Shown: positions 40,835 to 55,141, numbered from the stretch's first letter. The stretch: 64,000 bases of DNA from Ruania alba (GCF_900105765.1 NZ_FNTX01000001.1:1022387-1086386), one strand, 5' to 3'. Numbers and translations are program-made. Notes: generated by a model from the sequence alone, not told the origin.

Positions 40835-41410
40835 ATGGTCGAGGTGAGCCCACCGGTGGAGACGGTGCGGGCCGTCGCTACGGCGGCCCGCACCACCGGT
40901 CCGCGCTGCGGAGCGTCCACCGTGGTGGCGATCGACGGACCCGCCGGTTCGGGCAAGACCACGCTGGCAGCCGCGGTTGCAGCGGAGCTGGAGGCTACGA
41001 CCGTGCACATGGATGACCTCTATCTCGGCTGGTCCGGTCTGCGGGACTCCGCGGACCGGCTCCGACGCGAGATCCTGGCCAAGCTCTGGCTCGGTCGCGT
41101 GGGCCGGTACCGGCGCTACGACTGGCACGCCGAGGAACTGGCGGAGGAGCATGAGGTCCCTACTGACGGCGTCCTCGTGGTGGAGGGGGTCGGCTGCGTG
41201 CGCGCCAACACCCGCCCCTTCTTCAGCGTGATCGTCTGGGTAGAGGCCTCCGACGACGTCCGCCTCGCCCGGGGACTGGCGCGTGACGGCACGGCTGCGG
41301 AACCGCACTGGCGTGCCTGGATGGCCGAGGAGGCCACGCTCTTCGCCGAGGCAGGCACCGCCGCAGTCGCCGACCTGCGCGTGGACGCGTTCGGACGGTT
41401 GCGTCGGTGA
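40835..41410 (+). CDS. P-loop nucleoside-kinase-like protein
   Basis: A 191-residue P-loop NTPase of the uridine kinase-like fold. Walker A is GPAGSGKT (residues 35-42); VHMDDLYLGWSGL is the substrate-side motif typical of the group and VLVVEGVGCV the Walker B region. The substrate is unknown. It follows argH by 9 bases and overlaps the glycosylase gene by GTGA, so it may be read through from the arg operon. Confidence 0.75.
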   Translation: MVEVSPPVETVRAVATAARTTGPRCGASTVVAIDGPAGSGKTTLAAAVAAELEATTVHMDDLYLGWSGLRDSADRLRREILAKLWLGRVGRYRRYDWHAEELAEEHEVPTDGVLVVEGVGCVRANTRPFFSVIVWVEASDDVRLARGLARDGTAAEPHWRAWMAEEATLFAEAGTAAVADLRVDAFGRLRR

Positions 41411-42087
41411 CTCAGGTGCACGAGCCCGGGTCGTTGGACCTGAGCGCGCCCTCGGTGGCGGTCGCTCCGATGCTGCTCGGCGCCACGCTGGCCACCGGCA
41501 CGGGAGAGGATCGGGTGGCGGTGCGCATCGTCGAGGTGGAGGCCTATCTCGGTGGTGACGACCCTGGCTCGCACGCCTACCGTGGGCGTACTGCACGGAA
41601 CGCGACCATGTTCGGCCCGCCCGGCCACGTGTATGTCTACCGGCATCTCGGGCTGCACCACTGCGTGAACCTGGTCTGCTCACCGGAGGGAACGGCCACG
41701 GCGGTGCTGCTGCGGGCCGCTGAAGTGATCCACGGCGCGGAGCTGGCGTGGCAGCGGCGGCTCGCCGCCGGTGTGTGCCGGCGCTCCGAGGATCTCGCCC
41801 GCGGCCCGGCCCGTCTCGCCGTCGCTCTTGGCCTCGTCCACGCTGACGACGGCGCTGACGTCGTTGTCCATCCGGGTGATCGTGCCCCGACCGGCCGATG
41901 CCCGGACGCGCGAGCCGCGACCAGGCAGAACCTGGTGCTGACACCTGCGTCAGGTCCGGTCGCAATACGTACCGGTCCCCGGGTCGGGGTCTCGGGAGTC
42001 GCCGGCACTGACGCCTATCCGTGGCGGTACTGGATCGACGGTGACCCGCACGTCTCAGACTTCCGGCCCGGGAGGGGCGCACCGTGA
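41407..42087 (+). CDS. DNA-3-methyladenine glycosylase (AAG/MPG family)
   Basis: A base-excision repair enzyme that removes alkylated and deaminated purines. The 226-residue protein has RIVEVEAYLGGDDPGSHAYRG, where the glutamate activates water, then ARNATMFGPPGHVYVY, HHCVNLVC and VLLRAAE, all typical of the AAG fold. The GTG start overlaps the kinase-like gene by 4 bases. Confidence 0.92.
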   Translation: MTQVHEPGSLDLSAPSVAVAPMLLGATLATGTGEDRVAVRIVEVEAYLGGDDPGSHAYRGRTARNATMFGPPGHVYVYRHLGLHHCVNLVCSPEGTATAVLLRAAEVIHGAELAWQRRLAAGVCRRSEDLARGPARLAVALGLVHADDGADVVVHPGDRAPTGRCPDARAATRQNLVLTPASGPVAIRTGPRVGVSGVAGTDAYPWRYWIDGDPHVSDFRPGRGAP

Positions 42088-42209
42088 GTCGGCACCAGAC
42101 CCCAGCGGAAGAACCGTTGGCACCCCTCGCCGTCGGTACGCTGGGGCGCGGACAGGGGAACACGCCCCTATCCCGTCACGCAGACGGAGCGTAGACAAGG
42201 TAGGTCATA

Positions 42210-43487
42210 GTGAACGACATCCTCGACGAGTTGCGCTGGCGCGGTCTGATCGCCCAGTCCACCGATCTCTCGGCTCTGGCCGAGGCGCTCTCGACGGGAC
42301 CGGTCACCTATTACGCGGGCTTCGACCCCACGGGGCCGAGCCTGCACCACGGGCACCTTGTCCAGCTGATGCTGCTGCGGCACCTGCAGAACGCCGGACA
42401 CCGGGCCATCGCACTCGTCGGCGGCGCTACCGGGATGATCGGGGACCCGCGGATGTCGGGGGAACGCACCCTGAACACCAAAGAGGTGGTGGCCGAGTGG
42501 ACGGAGCGGTTGCACGCGCAGATCTCACGGTTCCTCGACTTCGAGGGTGAGAATCCGGCGCAGATGGTGAACAACCTGGACTGGACGGCGCCGCTCTCGG
42601 CGATCGACTTCCTGCGCGATGTGGGTAAGCACTACCGGCTCGGGACGATGCTGGCCAAGGACACGGTGGCACGGCGGCTGAACAGCGACGAGGGGATCAG
42701 CTTCACCGAGTTCAGCTACCAGATCCTGCAGGGGATGGACTTCCTCGAGCTGCACCGGCGATACGGGTGCACGTTGCAGACCGGTGGCAACGACCAGTGG
42801 GGCAACCTCCTCTCCGGGGTCGATCTGGTGCACAAGGCCGACGGCGTGTCCGTCCATGCCCTCACCACGCCGTTGATCACGAAGTCCGACGGCACCAAGT
42901 TCGGCAAGACCGAGGGCGGTGCGGTGTGGCTGGCACCGGACTTGATGAGCCCGTACGCGTTCTTCCAGTTCTGGCTGAACACCGCCGACGCGGACGTGGT
43001 GGATTACCTCAAGGTGTTCACCTTCCTCGACCGGGACACCATCATCGAGCTCGCCGAGCAGGTGGAGTCCGACCCGGCCGTGCGGAAGGCGAGGACGGCG
43101 CAACGCACCCTGGCCCGGGAGGTCACCACTGTCGTGCACGGCGCCGAGGCGACCGAGCGGGTGGAGGCGGCGTCCGCGGCATTGTTCGGTGGGGGAGACG
43201 CGGACGCTCTGCGCCACCTGGACGCCGGCACGCTCGCCGACGCCGTGGCTGAGGTCCCACGTGGGCAGATCACCATCGGGGAGACGACCATCGTCGATGC
43301 ACTGGTGGCGGCCGGTCTGGAGAAGGGGCGGAACGCAGCACGCCGGGTGGTCGGTGACGGTGGTGCGTACCTGAACAACGAGAAGGTCACCGATACAGAC
43401 CGTGTCATCGGTGACGACGACCTGCTCGCGGGCGACGTGGCACTGGTGCGCCGCGGCCGCCGGTCACTCGCCGTCGTGACGGGCTGA
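42210..43487 (+). CDS. tyrS: Tyrosine-tRNA ligase
   Basis: Charges tRNA-Tyr. The 425-residue class I enzyme has the HIGH-type motif as HHGH (46-49), GGNDQWGN for tyrosine binding and the KMSKS loop as KFGKT (230-234). A C-terminal S4 RNA-binding domain (about 355-420, VVGDGGAYLNNEKV) is present. GTG start after AAGGTAGG. It lies just upstream of the rRNA operon. The 122-base gap before it shows no T-box. Confidence 0.96.
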   Translation: MNDILDELRWRGLIAQSTDLSALAEALSTGPVTYYAGFDPTGPSLHHGHLVQLMLLRHLQNAGHRAIALVGGATGMIGDPRMSGERTLNTKEVVAEWTERLHAQISRFLDFEGENPAQMVNNLDWTAPLSAIDFLRDVGKHYRLGTMLAKDTVARRLNSDEGISFTEFSYQILQGMDFLELHRRYGCTLQTGGNDQWGNLLSGVDLVHKADGVSVHALTTPLITKSDGTKFGKTEGGAVWLAPDLMSPYAFFQFWLNTADADVVDYLKVFTFLDRDTIIELAEQVESDPAVRKARTAQRTLAREVTTVVHGAEATERVEAASAALFGGGDADALRHLDAGTLADAVAEVPRGQITIGETTIVDALVAAGLEKGRNAARRVVGDGGAYLNNEKVTDTDRVIGDDDLLAGDVALVRRGRRSLAVVTG

Positions 43488-43508
43488 GTCGGCGCCGCAC
43501 CGCTCATC

Positions 43509-43546
43509 GGGCCCGGTCGGCCAGGGGATCCCTGGGGGCCGGGCCC
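43509..43546 (+). terminator. Two-part hairpin after tyrS
   Basis: An outer stem GGGCCCGG (43509-43516) / CCGGGCCC (43539-43546) encloses an inner stem CCAGGG (43521-43526) / CCCTGG (43530-43535). It lies 21 bases after the tyrS stop and has no T tract. Most likely the tyrS terminator, insulating the rRNA promoter. Confidence 0.65.
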
Positions 43547-43905
43547 GCTCCCGTGCTGGCTCGATCAGATCACCGACGTGAGGCGTATCACCTCGACCGC
43601 GTCGGACCTCCCCAGGACGTCGGGTCAGACCTCGACGGAACTGCATCGTCGCAGGTCAGAGGGCATGGCGCAGACTGAACATGCGACCGAGCGGGCGGCT
43701 GCTGACGATTTGACCCCCGCCGCACAGGGCCGTAATGTTCTATCTCGTCGCCCCGCAGAGGGAGCAACGGACACCGACACGGTGGACGGTCCCGGCGAGG
43801 CATGATCGAAGGTAGCGCAAGCTGCACGATCACATCCGACAGTTCGGCCGTTCTCGGCAGGGCAGTCCAGCAGAGTCAGGTGCAGATCTGGCTCGGACAG
43901 CCAAG
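43547..43905. other. Gene-free stretch upstream of the rRNA promoter
   Basis: I find no credible coding sequence here. A 75-codon frame at 43578-43805 has unlikely composition and no ribosome-binding site. The stretch may hold upstream activating sites or additional rRNA promoters, but no clear -35/-10 pair stands out. Confidence 0.5.
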
Positions 43906-43935
43906 TTGACGAGGGCGAATCGGACCGAGTAGGGT
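43906..43935 (+). promoter_or_regulatory. rRNA operon promoter
   Basis: TTGACG (43906-43911) and TAGGGT (43930-43935) are separated by 18 bases, a good primary-sigma promoter about 220 bases before the 16S gene. A GC-rich stretch follows, where stringent control could act. Confidence 0.7.
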
Positions 43936-44153
43936 GGAGCGGTTGCCCCGAGCAGGAAGCCCGGATCGGGATTCATGGCGGTGCGCGTTCGTTGTTTGAG
44001 AACTCAACAGTGTGTTTGTAAGTGATTGATGCCAGTTTTTTATTGGTTGGGTGTGCGCTCCTGCCTCGTTGGGGGTGTGCGCCTGGCTGGGATTTTTTTT
44101 TCGTATGGTTGTTGGTGCTTCTGGCCTTTGGGTTGGGGGCGCTGTTTCAGCTT
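43936..44153 (+). promoter_or_regulatory. rRNA leader with antitermination-like box and processing arm
   Basis: The leader carries TTGAGAACT-CA-ACAGTG (43996-44012). Nearly the same block recurs before 23S (45977-45993), as expected for boxA-like antitermination signals of rRNA operons. GTGATTGATG (44022-44031) can pair perfectly with CATCAATCAC (45784-45793) in the spacer, bringing the ends of pre-16S together. T-rich runs follow (44035-44041 and 44093-44102). Confidence 0.65.
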
Positions 44154-49145
<4,992 letters not shown>

Positions 49146-49167
49146 CACAAGTCAAAGAATTATTGTG

Positions 49168-49186
49168 CGCGTCCACTGTGCGGTTC
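49168..49186 (+). repeat. 3' arm of the 23S processing stem
   Basis: CGCGTCCACTGTGCGGTTC is the partner of 45981-45999. It lies in the 103-base spacer between 23S and 5S, which otherwise holds only a GT/CA-rich hairpin (CACACACCCACCGTGTGTGTG, 49215-49235 region). Confidence 0.85.
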
Positions 49187-49248
49187 CCGAGATACCGGGG
49201 AAAACACCCGCAACACACACCCACCGTGTGTGTGAATATCTCCATAGA

Positions 49249-49369
49249 GTTACGGCGGCCATAGCGAGGCGGGAAACGCCCGGTCCCATTCCGAACCCGG
49301 AAGCTAAGCCCCTCAGCGCCGATGGTACTGCACCCGCGAGGGTGTGGGAGAGTAGGACACCGCCGGACA
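49249..49369 (+). rRNA. 5S ribosomal RNA
   Basis: A 121-base 5S gene. The terminal stem GGCGG / CCGCC, the conserved CCCATTCCGAACCCGGAAG loop region and GATGGTACTGC are typical of high-GC Gram-positives. The exact ends may shift by one or two bases. Confidence 0.95.
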
Positions 49370-49377
49370 CCCATTCC

Positions 49378-49433
49378 AACAAGGGCCACCAGGCCGCCCC
49401 TCACACCAGGGGCGACGCCAGGTGGCCCTTGTT
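49378..49433 (+). terminator. rRNA operon terminator
   Basis: AACAAGGGCCACC (49378-49390) pairs perfectly with GGTGGCCCTTGTT (49421-49433). Inside, CGCCCCT (49395-49401) pairs with AGGGGCG (49408-49414). This strong two-part hairpin follows 5S by 8 bases. Confidence 0.85.
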
Positions 49434-49488
49434 GCATTCCACCACCGGGTAGTATTCCCGGCGGTATCGTGAACAGTGAGGAGCACCC

Positions 49489-50490
49489 ATGGCCGAGGAG
49501 CCCAAGGACGAGGAACGTCGTCGACGGCCCGACCGGGACGGCAGTGGCAGCGAGCGTCGCGGCTCGTACGGCCGTGGGAGTTCTGGTGCACCGCGGGGTG
49601 AGGGAGCGCGTGGCGGGCCCCGACGCGGGGGCGGTGCGTCGCGTGAAAGCGGGCGTGGGGGCGGCCCTCGGCGCGACGGATCGTCCGGGGGTGGCCATGA
49701 GCGTGCGCGCCGCGAGGGTGCCGATCGGACCAGGCGGCCCGCCCAGAGTCCCGGGAGCGACCAGCGTCGTCCCCTCCCGCGCGGTGAGTCGCGGCCGCCG
49801 CAGGATGATCGACCACAGGATCCGCCTCTGGACGACTCAGTGACATGGGATCAGCTCGATCGTGACGCCCGCGGCCGCCTCCGTACCTTGTCCAAGGACA
49901 ACGCGGAGCGAGTGGGTCGACACCTGGTGATGGCCGGTGCACTGCTGGACACTGATCCTGAGACGGCGTATCTGCACGCCCTGGCTGCGTCACGACGAGC
50001 GGGACGGGTGGATGTCGTGCGGGAAGCCGTCGCCCTGACCGCCTATGCGACCGGACGGTACGCGGAGGCCCTTCGCGAGGTACGCACCGTCCGTCGGCTC
50101 AGTGGTGTCGATGGGATGCGTCCCATCGAGGCCGACTGTGAGCGTGGCTTGGGCCGGCCGGAACGTGCCCTTGCGCTAGCAGCTGCACCGGCGAGTCCTG
50201 CGATGACGCGAGAGGACCGGATCGAACTTGCGATCGTTGCCAGCGGCGCGCGCCTTGACCTGTCCCAGCCGGACGCTGCATTGCTGCTGTTGGAACAGCC
50301 CTTCGTCGCTGACGCCGGGGGTGAGATCGGAGAGCGGGTGGCCGAGGCCAAGGTCGAGGTTCTCCGGGCTCTCGGCCGTATTGGCGAGGCAGATGCACTC
50401 GCCGCGACCCTGCCTCAGCCGGACGAGTTCGCCGACGATGTGATCTTCGGTGAGATCGACGATCCCGAACGGGAAGAAGGTGCCCCATGA
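49489..50490 (+). CDS. R/G-rich disordered protein with TPR-like C-terminus
   Basis: A 333-residue protein. Residues about 1-110 are a low-complexity tail packed with Arg, Gly, Ser and RGG/RR steps, predicted to be disordered and able to bind nucleic acid. Residues about 120-320 are all-helical with TPR-like repeats (HLVMAGALLDTDPETAYLHALAASRRAGRVDVVREA). By position it matches Rv1691-type proteins between tyrS and the HAD gene in actinobacteria. The function is unknown. Start ATG 49489 after GTGAGGAG. It begins 56 bases beyond the rRNA terminator. Confidence 0.82.
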   Translation: MAEEPKDEERRRRPDRDGSGSERRGSYGRGSSGAPRGEGARGGPRRGGGASRESGRGGGPRRDGSSGGGHERARREGADRTRRPAQSPGSDQRRPLPRGESRPPQDDRPQDPPLDDSVTWDQLDRDARGRLRTLSKDNAERVGRHLVMAGALLDTDPETAYLHALAASRRAGRVDVVREAVALTAYATGRYAEALREVRTVRRLSGVDGMRPIEADCERGLGRPERALALAAAPASPAMTREDRIELAIVASGARLDLSQPDAALLLLEQPFVADAGGEIGERVAEAKVEVLRALGRIGEADALAATLPQPDEFADDVIFGEIDDPEREEGAP

Positions 50491-51539
50491 CAGAAGCCAC
50501 GCTGAGTGGGTCCGATCGGTCGTTGCAGGAAGCGTTCGACGTGGCGCTGCTCGACCTCGACGGTGTGGTCTATCGCGGCGCACACGGTGTGCCCCATGCC
50601 GCCCAAGCGGTTGACTCCGCGCGTGAGGGTGGGATGCGGACGATGTTCGTCACGAATAACGCCGCGCGCTCGCCACAGACAGTGGCTCGGCATCTCACCG
50701 ACCTCGCCATCCCGACCGGCCCGGAAGAAGTCACGACGGCCGCGCAGGCAGCGGCGGCACTGGTGGCCTCCGAGGCCGACGCCGACACCCGGGTGCTGGT
50801 GATCGGCGGCGATGGGCTCCGCGAAGCGGTCCTCGCTGAGGGACTGGATGTCGTCGAGACCGCTGCGGACGCCCCCACGATCGTGGTTCAAGGATTTGCG
50901 CCGACGCTCGGGTGGCCGGATCTTGCCGAGGCGGTGTATGCGATCAGTGCGGGTGCCGACTTCGTCGCCTCGAACATCGACGCCACCCTCCCCACCGAAC
51001 GTGGTATGGCGCCGGGAAACGGCTCGCTCGTCGCTGCAGTGGTGCACGCAACGGGCGTTCAGCCGCGCTCGACCGGCAAACCCCAGCCCGAAATCTTTCA
51101 CCAGGCTGCTGAACGCTCCGGAGCCCGGCAGCCGCTGGTCGTGGGTGACCGGTTGAACACCGACCTCGCCGGAGCGCGAGCAGCGGGATATCCTGGACTG
51201 CACGTCCTCACTGGTGTCGACGGCATCGATGAGGTGCTCCGCGCCCGACCCGGCGAACGTCCCGAGTTCCTCGCCAGGGACCTGCGTGGCCTCGCCGAAA
51301 GCCACCCGCAGCCGTTCCGCGATGGCGAGCTGTGGCGCTGCCGCGACGCCAGCGTCAGCATCCGCGAGGGTCAGGTGGTGCTGCACCGGGATGGCGCCGA
51401 GTTGCTGCTGGGTGAGACCTCGGTACGCATGGACGAGTTTCGGGCGGCCGCCGCAGCCGCGTGGGATGCCAGCGACACGGCCGGAGTGGATACCGTGCTG
51501 AGCACCCCCGACCAGCCCGCGCAACTCGCTTCCGACTGA
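50487..51539 (+). CDS. HAD-IIA family phosphatase
   Basis: A 350-residue HAD hydrolase. LLDLDGVVYRG holds the nucleophile Asp23 and the acid Asp25; MFVTNNAARSP is motif II, STGKPQPEIF supplies the lysine and VVGDRLNTDLAGARAAG the metal-binding aspartates. This is the NagD/PhoI-like class; the Rv1692 homologue at this position dephosphorylates glycerol phosphate. A roughly 90-residue C-terminal extension of unknown role follows the HAD domain. ATGA overlap with the TPR-like gene. Confidence 0.88.
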   Translation: MTEATLSGSDRSLQEAFDVALLDLDGVVYRGAHGVPHAAQAVDSAREGGMRTMFVTNNAARSPQTVARHLTDLAIPTGPEEVTTAAQAAAALVASEADADTRVLVIGGDGLREAVLAEGLDVVETAADAPTIVVQGFAPTLGWPDLAEAVYAISAGADFVASNIDATLPTERGMAPGNGSLVAAVVHATGVQPRSTGKPQPEIFHQAAERSGARQPLVVGDRLNTDLAGARAAGYPGLHVLTGVDGIDEVLRARPGERPEFLARDLRGLAESHPQPFRDGELWRCRDASVSIREGQVVLHRDGAELLLGETSVRMDEFRAAAAAAWDASDTAGVDTVLSTPDQPAQLASD

Positions 51540-51584
51540 GCGGACTCCCAGCCAGGTAGCGTGGGGTCCAGGGAAGGAGGACGC

Positions 51585-51743
51585 GTGTCGACCACTGACG
51601 AGACCACTGAGGGCAACGACGAACTGGCGACGGCCCTGAGCGATCTGGAGCGCCTCGGCGACGAATCCCTCCCCGAACACGTCGAGGCGTTCGAGCGCGT
51701 CCACCACCTGCTCCAGAACCGGCTCGCCCAGGCCGAGCGCTGA
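51585..51743 (+). CDS. Small conserved actinobacterial protein
   Basis: A 52-residue acidic protein. The C-terminal helix [21 protein letters not shown] is the conserved part of the short Rv1693-like proteins found before tlyA. AAGGAGG (51574-51580) precedes the GTG start at 51585. It overlaps the tlyA ATG by one base (TGATG). The function is unknown. Confidence 0.8.
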   Translation: MSTTDETTEGNDELATALSDLERLGDESLPEHVEAFERVHHLLQNRLAQAER

Positions 51744-52572
51744 TGGCTCGACGCTCCCGGCTCGATGCCGAACTCGTACGGCGCGGCCTGGCCCGGTCAC
51801 GTCAGCACGCCGCTGAACTGATCGACGCCGGCCGGGTGCTTCTTGACGGCAGCCCGGCCAGCAAGCCCGCCACCCAGCTCGACCCCGCGCGGCCCGTACG
51901 CGTGCTGGAGGCGTCCGACGGTAGGCCGGAGTATGCCTCCCGCGGGGGCCACAAGCTGGCCGGTGCGCTCGATGCCCTCGGTGTCGCCGCACCGACGGTG
52001 TCCGGACGGCGTGCCCTCGATGCCGGCGCCTCGACCGGCGGTTTCACCGATGTGTTGCTCCGGCGCGGCGCCGCCCACGTCATCGCTGTGGACGTCGGCT
52101 ACGGCCAGCTCGCCTGGGCCCTGCGCACCGACGAGCGGGTGACGGTGATGGACCGCACGAACGTGCGCGCGCTCGAGCCCGCCCAGGTTGATCCCCCGTC
52201 GACCTCGTCGTCGGCGACCTCTCCTTCATCTCCTTGACCCTCGTGCTCCCGGCCCTGGTATCTGTGACCACCCCGCAGGCCGATCTGCTGCTCATGGTCA
52301 AGCCGCAGTTCGAGGTGGGCAAGGACCGGCTCGGGGCCGGCGGCGTCGTGCGGGATACTGTCCTGCACGCCGACGCTGTGCTTACCGTGGTCGACGCTGC
52401 AGCCGACCTGGGGCTGGCATTGCAGGCCGTGGTCGCCAGCCCACTGCCCGGTCCGAGCGGGAACGTGGAGTACTTCGTGCACCTCGCCGCAGACCGGCCG
52501 GCCGAGGAGGAGACGATCCGGACGATGGTGGCGAACGCGATCGCCGCAGGCCCCGCAGGAGACCCCCGATGA
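51743..52572 (+). pseudogene. tlyA: TlyA rRNA 2'-O-methyltransferase, interrupted by a one-base frameshift
   Basis: TlyA methylates 16S C1409 and 23S C1920 (E. coli numbering) and makes ribosomes sensitive to capreomycin. The N-terminal part in one frame has the S4 domain ([21 protein letters not shown]) and the SAM motif [16 protein letters not shown]. At the CCCCC run 52193-52197 the frame breaks. The rest ([33 protein letters not shown]) continues in the +1 frame to the stop at 52572. One extra C would restore [13 protein letters not shown] exactly. Flanking overlaps with both neighbours are intact, so the lesion is recent or an assembly error. Confidence 0.85.
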
Positions 52573-53420
52573 CCCGCAACGTCCTCGTACTCACCCACCC
52601 GACACGGTCGGCGGCACAGCGAACCGCCGATCAGGTGGCCGCCGAACTGCGCGCACACGGCATGACACCGGTCACCGAGGAGGACGTCACCGCGACCGAC
52701 GACATCGAGCTGGTGATCGTGCTCGGTGGTGACGGGACGATCCTGCGCGCTGCCGAGCTCGTCCGCGGGCGGGACATCCCACTCATCGGTATCAATCTCG
52801 GGCACGTGGGCTTCCTGGCCGAGTCGGAGGTGGACCGCGTCTCCCACGTGGTCTCCCGCGCTGCTGCGCGCGACTACGTGGTCGAAGAACGGATCACCCT
52901 GGACGTCAGTGTCACCCGGCCCGGCCGGAGCGAGCCCGAGCACAGCTGGGCCATCAACGACGTGAGCGTGGAGAAGGCCGAACGTGAGCGGATGGTCGAG
53001 GTAGCGATCGGGATCGATGATCGTGGCCTGTCGACCTTCGGCTGCGACGGTGTCGTGATGGCCACCCCCACCGGCTCCACCGCGTACGCCTTCTCCGCTG
53101 GCGGTCCGGTGGTGTGGCCAGACGTGGAGGCGATGCTGCTGGTCCCCATCAGTGCCCACAGCCTCTTCGCCCGTCCGCTCGTGGTCGGTCCTGAGTCACG
53201 GATGACGGTGGAGGTGCTCAGCCGCAGCTACACCTCGGCAGTGATCTGGTGCGACGGTCGCCGTCGGATCGATGCACCACCCGGGTCGCGGATCGACGTG
53301 GTCCGAGGTTCCGAGCGGGTGCGGCTGGCCCGCTTCAACCTGGCTCCGTTCACCGACCGGCTCGTGGGCAAGTTCAACCTGCCGGTCGCAGGCTGGCGGG
53401 GGGAGGACAAGACACCGTGA
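52569..53420 (+). CDS. nadK: NAD kinase
   Basis: Phosphorylates NAD to NADP. The 283-residue protein has the catalytic GGDGT (53-57), INLGHVGFLAE, the NE-type NDVSVEK region and the diphosphate-binding TPTGSTAYAFSAGGPVV. Start ATG 52569 overlaps the tlyA stop; GGAG lies shortly upstream. It follows tlyA and precedes recN as in other actinobacteria. Confidence 0.95.
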   Translation: MTRNVLVLTHPTRSAAQRTADQVAAELRAHGMTPVTEEDVTATDDIELVIVLGGDGTILRAAELVRGRDIPLIGINLGHVGFLAESEVDRVSHVVSRAAARDYVVEERITLDVSVTRPGRSEPEHSWAINDVSVEKAERERMVEVAIGIDDRGLSTFGCDGVVMATPTGSTAYAFSAGGPVVWPDVEAMLLVPISAHSLFARPLVVGPESRMTVEVLSRSYTSAVIWCDGRRRIDAPPGSRIDVVRGSERVRLARFNLAPFTDRLVGKFNLPVAGWRGEDKTP

Positions 53421-55141
53421 TCGAGGAGATCCAGATCCGCGACCTCGGCGTGATCGAGTCGGCCAGGATCGAGCTGCACCCCGGTCTCACCGTGATCACC
53501 GGCGAGACCGGTGCGGGTAAGACCATGGTGCTCACCGGGCTCGGTCTGCTGCTCGGTGGGAAGGCAGATGCCGGCGCGATCCGCCCCGGGGCCGAGACGG
53601 CCTCCGTCGAAGGACGGTTTGCGCCGCCCGCTCACCACCCTGCGCTCGGCCTCGCCGCAGACGCGGGCGCCATGCTGGACGACGATGCCCTGCTCGTGGT
53701 GCGTACGTTGGCTTCGGGTCGATCGCGCGCCCACCTGGGTGGGCGTTCAGTCCCCCAGGGCCTACTCGGCGAGATCGGCGCGGAACTGGTGACCGTACAC
53801 GGGCAGAGCGAGCAGATCCGGCTCCGCTCACCCGCTCACCAGCGCCAGGCGCTCGATGCCTTCGCCGGACCGGAGCACGGTCACCAGCTGGCGCGCTATA
53901 CCCAGGCCCATGAACGCCGTCAGGACGCTCAACGATCGTTGGATCGCTGGGACAGCGATACCCAGGCCAGGGAAGCGGAGCTGGAACGGCTCGAGACAGC
54001 CCTCGAACGGTTCGACGCCCTCGAGCCCCGAGCCGGAGAGGACGCCGAACTGCGTGCCGAGGCGGAACGGCTCGGGAACGTCGAAGACCTGCGTACCGCG
54101 GCTGAGCGCGCGCATCTCGCACTCGGTGGTGGGGAGGACCCGGACGCCCCCGACGCCGCGCTGGCCCTGGTCGACCAGGCTCGCCGGGAGCTCGCCGGCG
54201 CGGCCGACCATGACGAGACGCTGGCCGAATGGAACGGACGGCTGGACACCGTCTCCTATCAGCTGTCCGACTTGTTGACCGAGATCAGCAGCTACACCAC
54301 CGGACTGGAAGCCGATCCTGAGCGACTCGACCAGGTGCATACTCGTCGAGCGGCGCTCACCGAGCTCGCCCGCACCTACACCGACGCCGGCGACCTGCCG
54401 GCTTTGCTGGAGTTCGCCGAACACGCCCGGGAACGAGTCACCGCGCTCACCGCACCGGGTGCTGGCCGAGACGCCCTCGTCGCTGAGCTGGACGAGGTGG
54501 CCGCTGAGGAGGGCGAGGCTGCCGCTGCCGTCACCGACGGCCGCCGACGGGCTGCCCGCGAGATGGCCGAGGCGGTCGACGTCGAGCTCGCCGGGCTGGC
54601 CATGCCCGGAGCGCATCTGAGCGTCGGCCTGCACGAGCGTACCGAGCTCGGTCCGTGGGGTGCGGAGGACGTCGAGCTGCTGCTGGCCCCGCACCCGGGC
54701 GCACCACCGCGGCCCCTGGCCAAGGGCGCCTCCGGCGGTGAGCTCTCCCGGGTGATGCTCGCCCTCGAGGTCGCCATGGCCCGGCAGTTGGCGAGCACCA
54801 CCGACGGTCGGCTCCCGACCTTCGTCTTCGACGAGGTGGACGCCGGGGTGGGCGGGCAGGCCGCCGTCGAGGTGGGACGGCGACTCGCCGAGCTCGCCCG
54901 ACACACCCAGGTGATTGTGGTCACACACCTCGCCCAGGTTGCCGCCTTTGCCGATCGTCATCTCGTGGTCATGAAGACGTCAGCAGCGCATCAGGGCGGG
55001 GTCACCAACAGCGACATCCGGAAGGTGGAGGGCCCGGACCGGGAGTCGGAACTGGCCCGGATGCTCTCAGGCGATCCCACCTCGCACACTGCTTTGCGGC
55101 ATGCCGCCGAGCTTCTCGAACGGCCAGTCGTGGGACGATGA
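53417..55141 (+). CDS. recN: DNA repair protein RecN
   Basis: An SMC-like ATPase that acts early in double-strand-break repair. The 574-residue protein has Walker A GETGAGKT (29-36), a coiled-coil middle (about 150-400), the ABC signature KGASGGELSRVMLAL and Walker B TFVFDEVDAGVGG with VIVVTHLAQVAAFAD. The GTG start overlaps nadK by GTGA. Confidence 0.95.
   Translation: MIEEIQIRDLGVIESARIELHPGLTVITGETGAGKTMVLTGLGLLLGGKADAGAIRPGAETASVEGRFAPPAHHPALGLAADAGAMLDDDALLVVRTLASGRSRAHLGGRSVPQGLLGEIGAELVTVHGQSEQIRLRSPAHQRQALDAFAGPEHGHQLARYTQAHERRQDAQRSLDRWDSDTQAREAELERLETALERFDALEPRAGEDAELRAEAERLGNVEDLRTAAERAHLALGGGEDPDAPDAALALVDQARRELAGAADHDETLAEWNGRLDTVSYQLSDLLTEISSYTTGLEADPERLDQVHTRRAALTELARTYTDAGDLPALLEFAEHARERVTALTAPGAGRDALVAELDEVAAEEGEAAAAVTDGRRRAAREMAEAVDVELAGLAMPGAHLSVGLHERTELGPWGAEDVELLLAPHPGAPPRPLAKGASGGELSRVMLALEVAMARQLASTTDGRLPTFVFDEVDAGVGGQAAVEVGRRLAELARHTQVIVVTHLAQVAAFADRHLVVMKTSAAHQGGVTNSDIRKVEGPDRESELARMLSGDPTSHTALRHAAELLERPVVGR

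Noticed and set aside
43578..43805. Open frame of 75 codons upstream of the rRNA promoter
   Set aside because: No ribosome-binding site, no family resemblance, and it lies in the gap before the rRNA operon.
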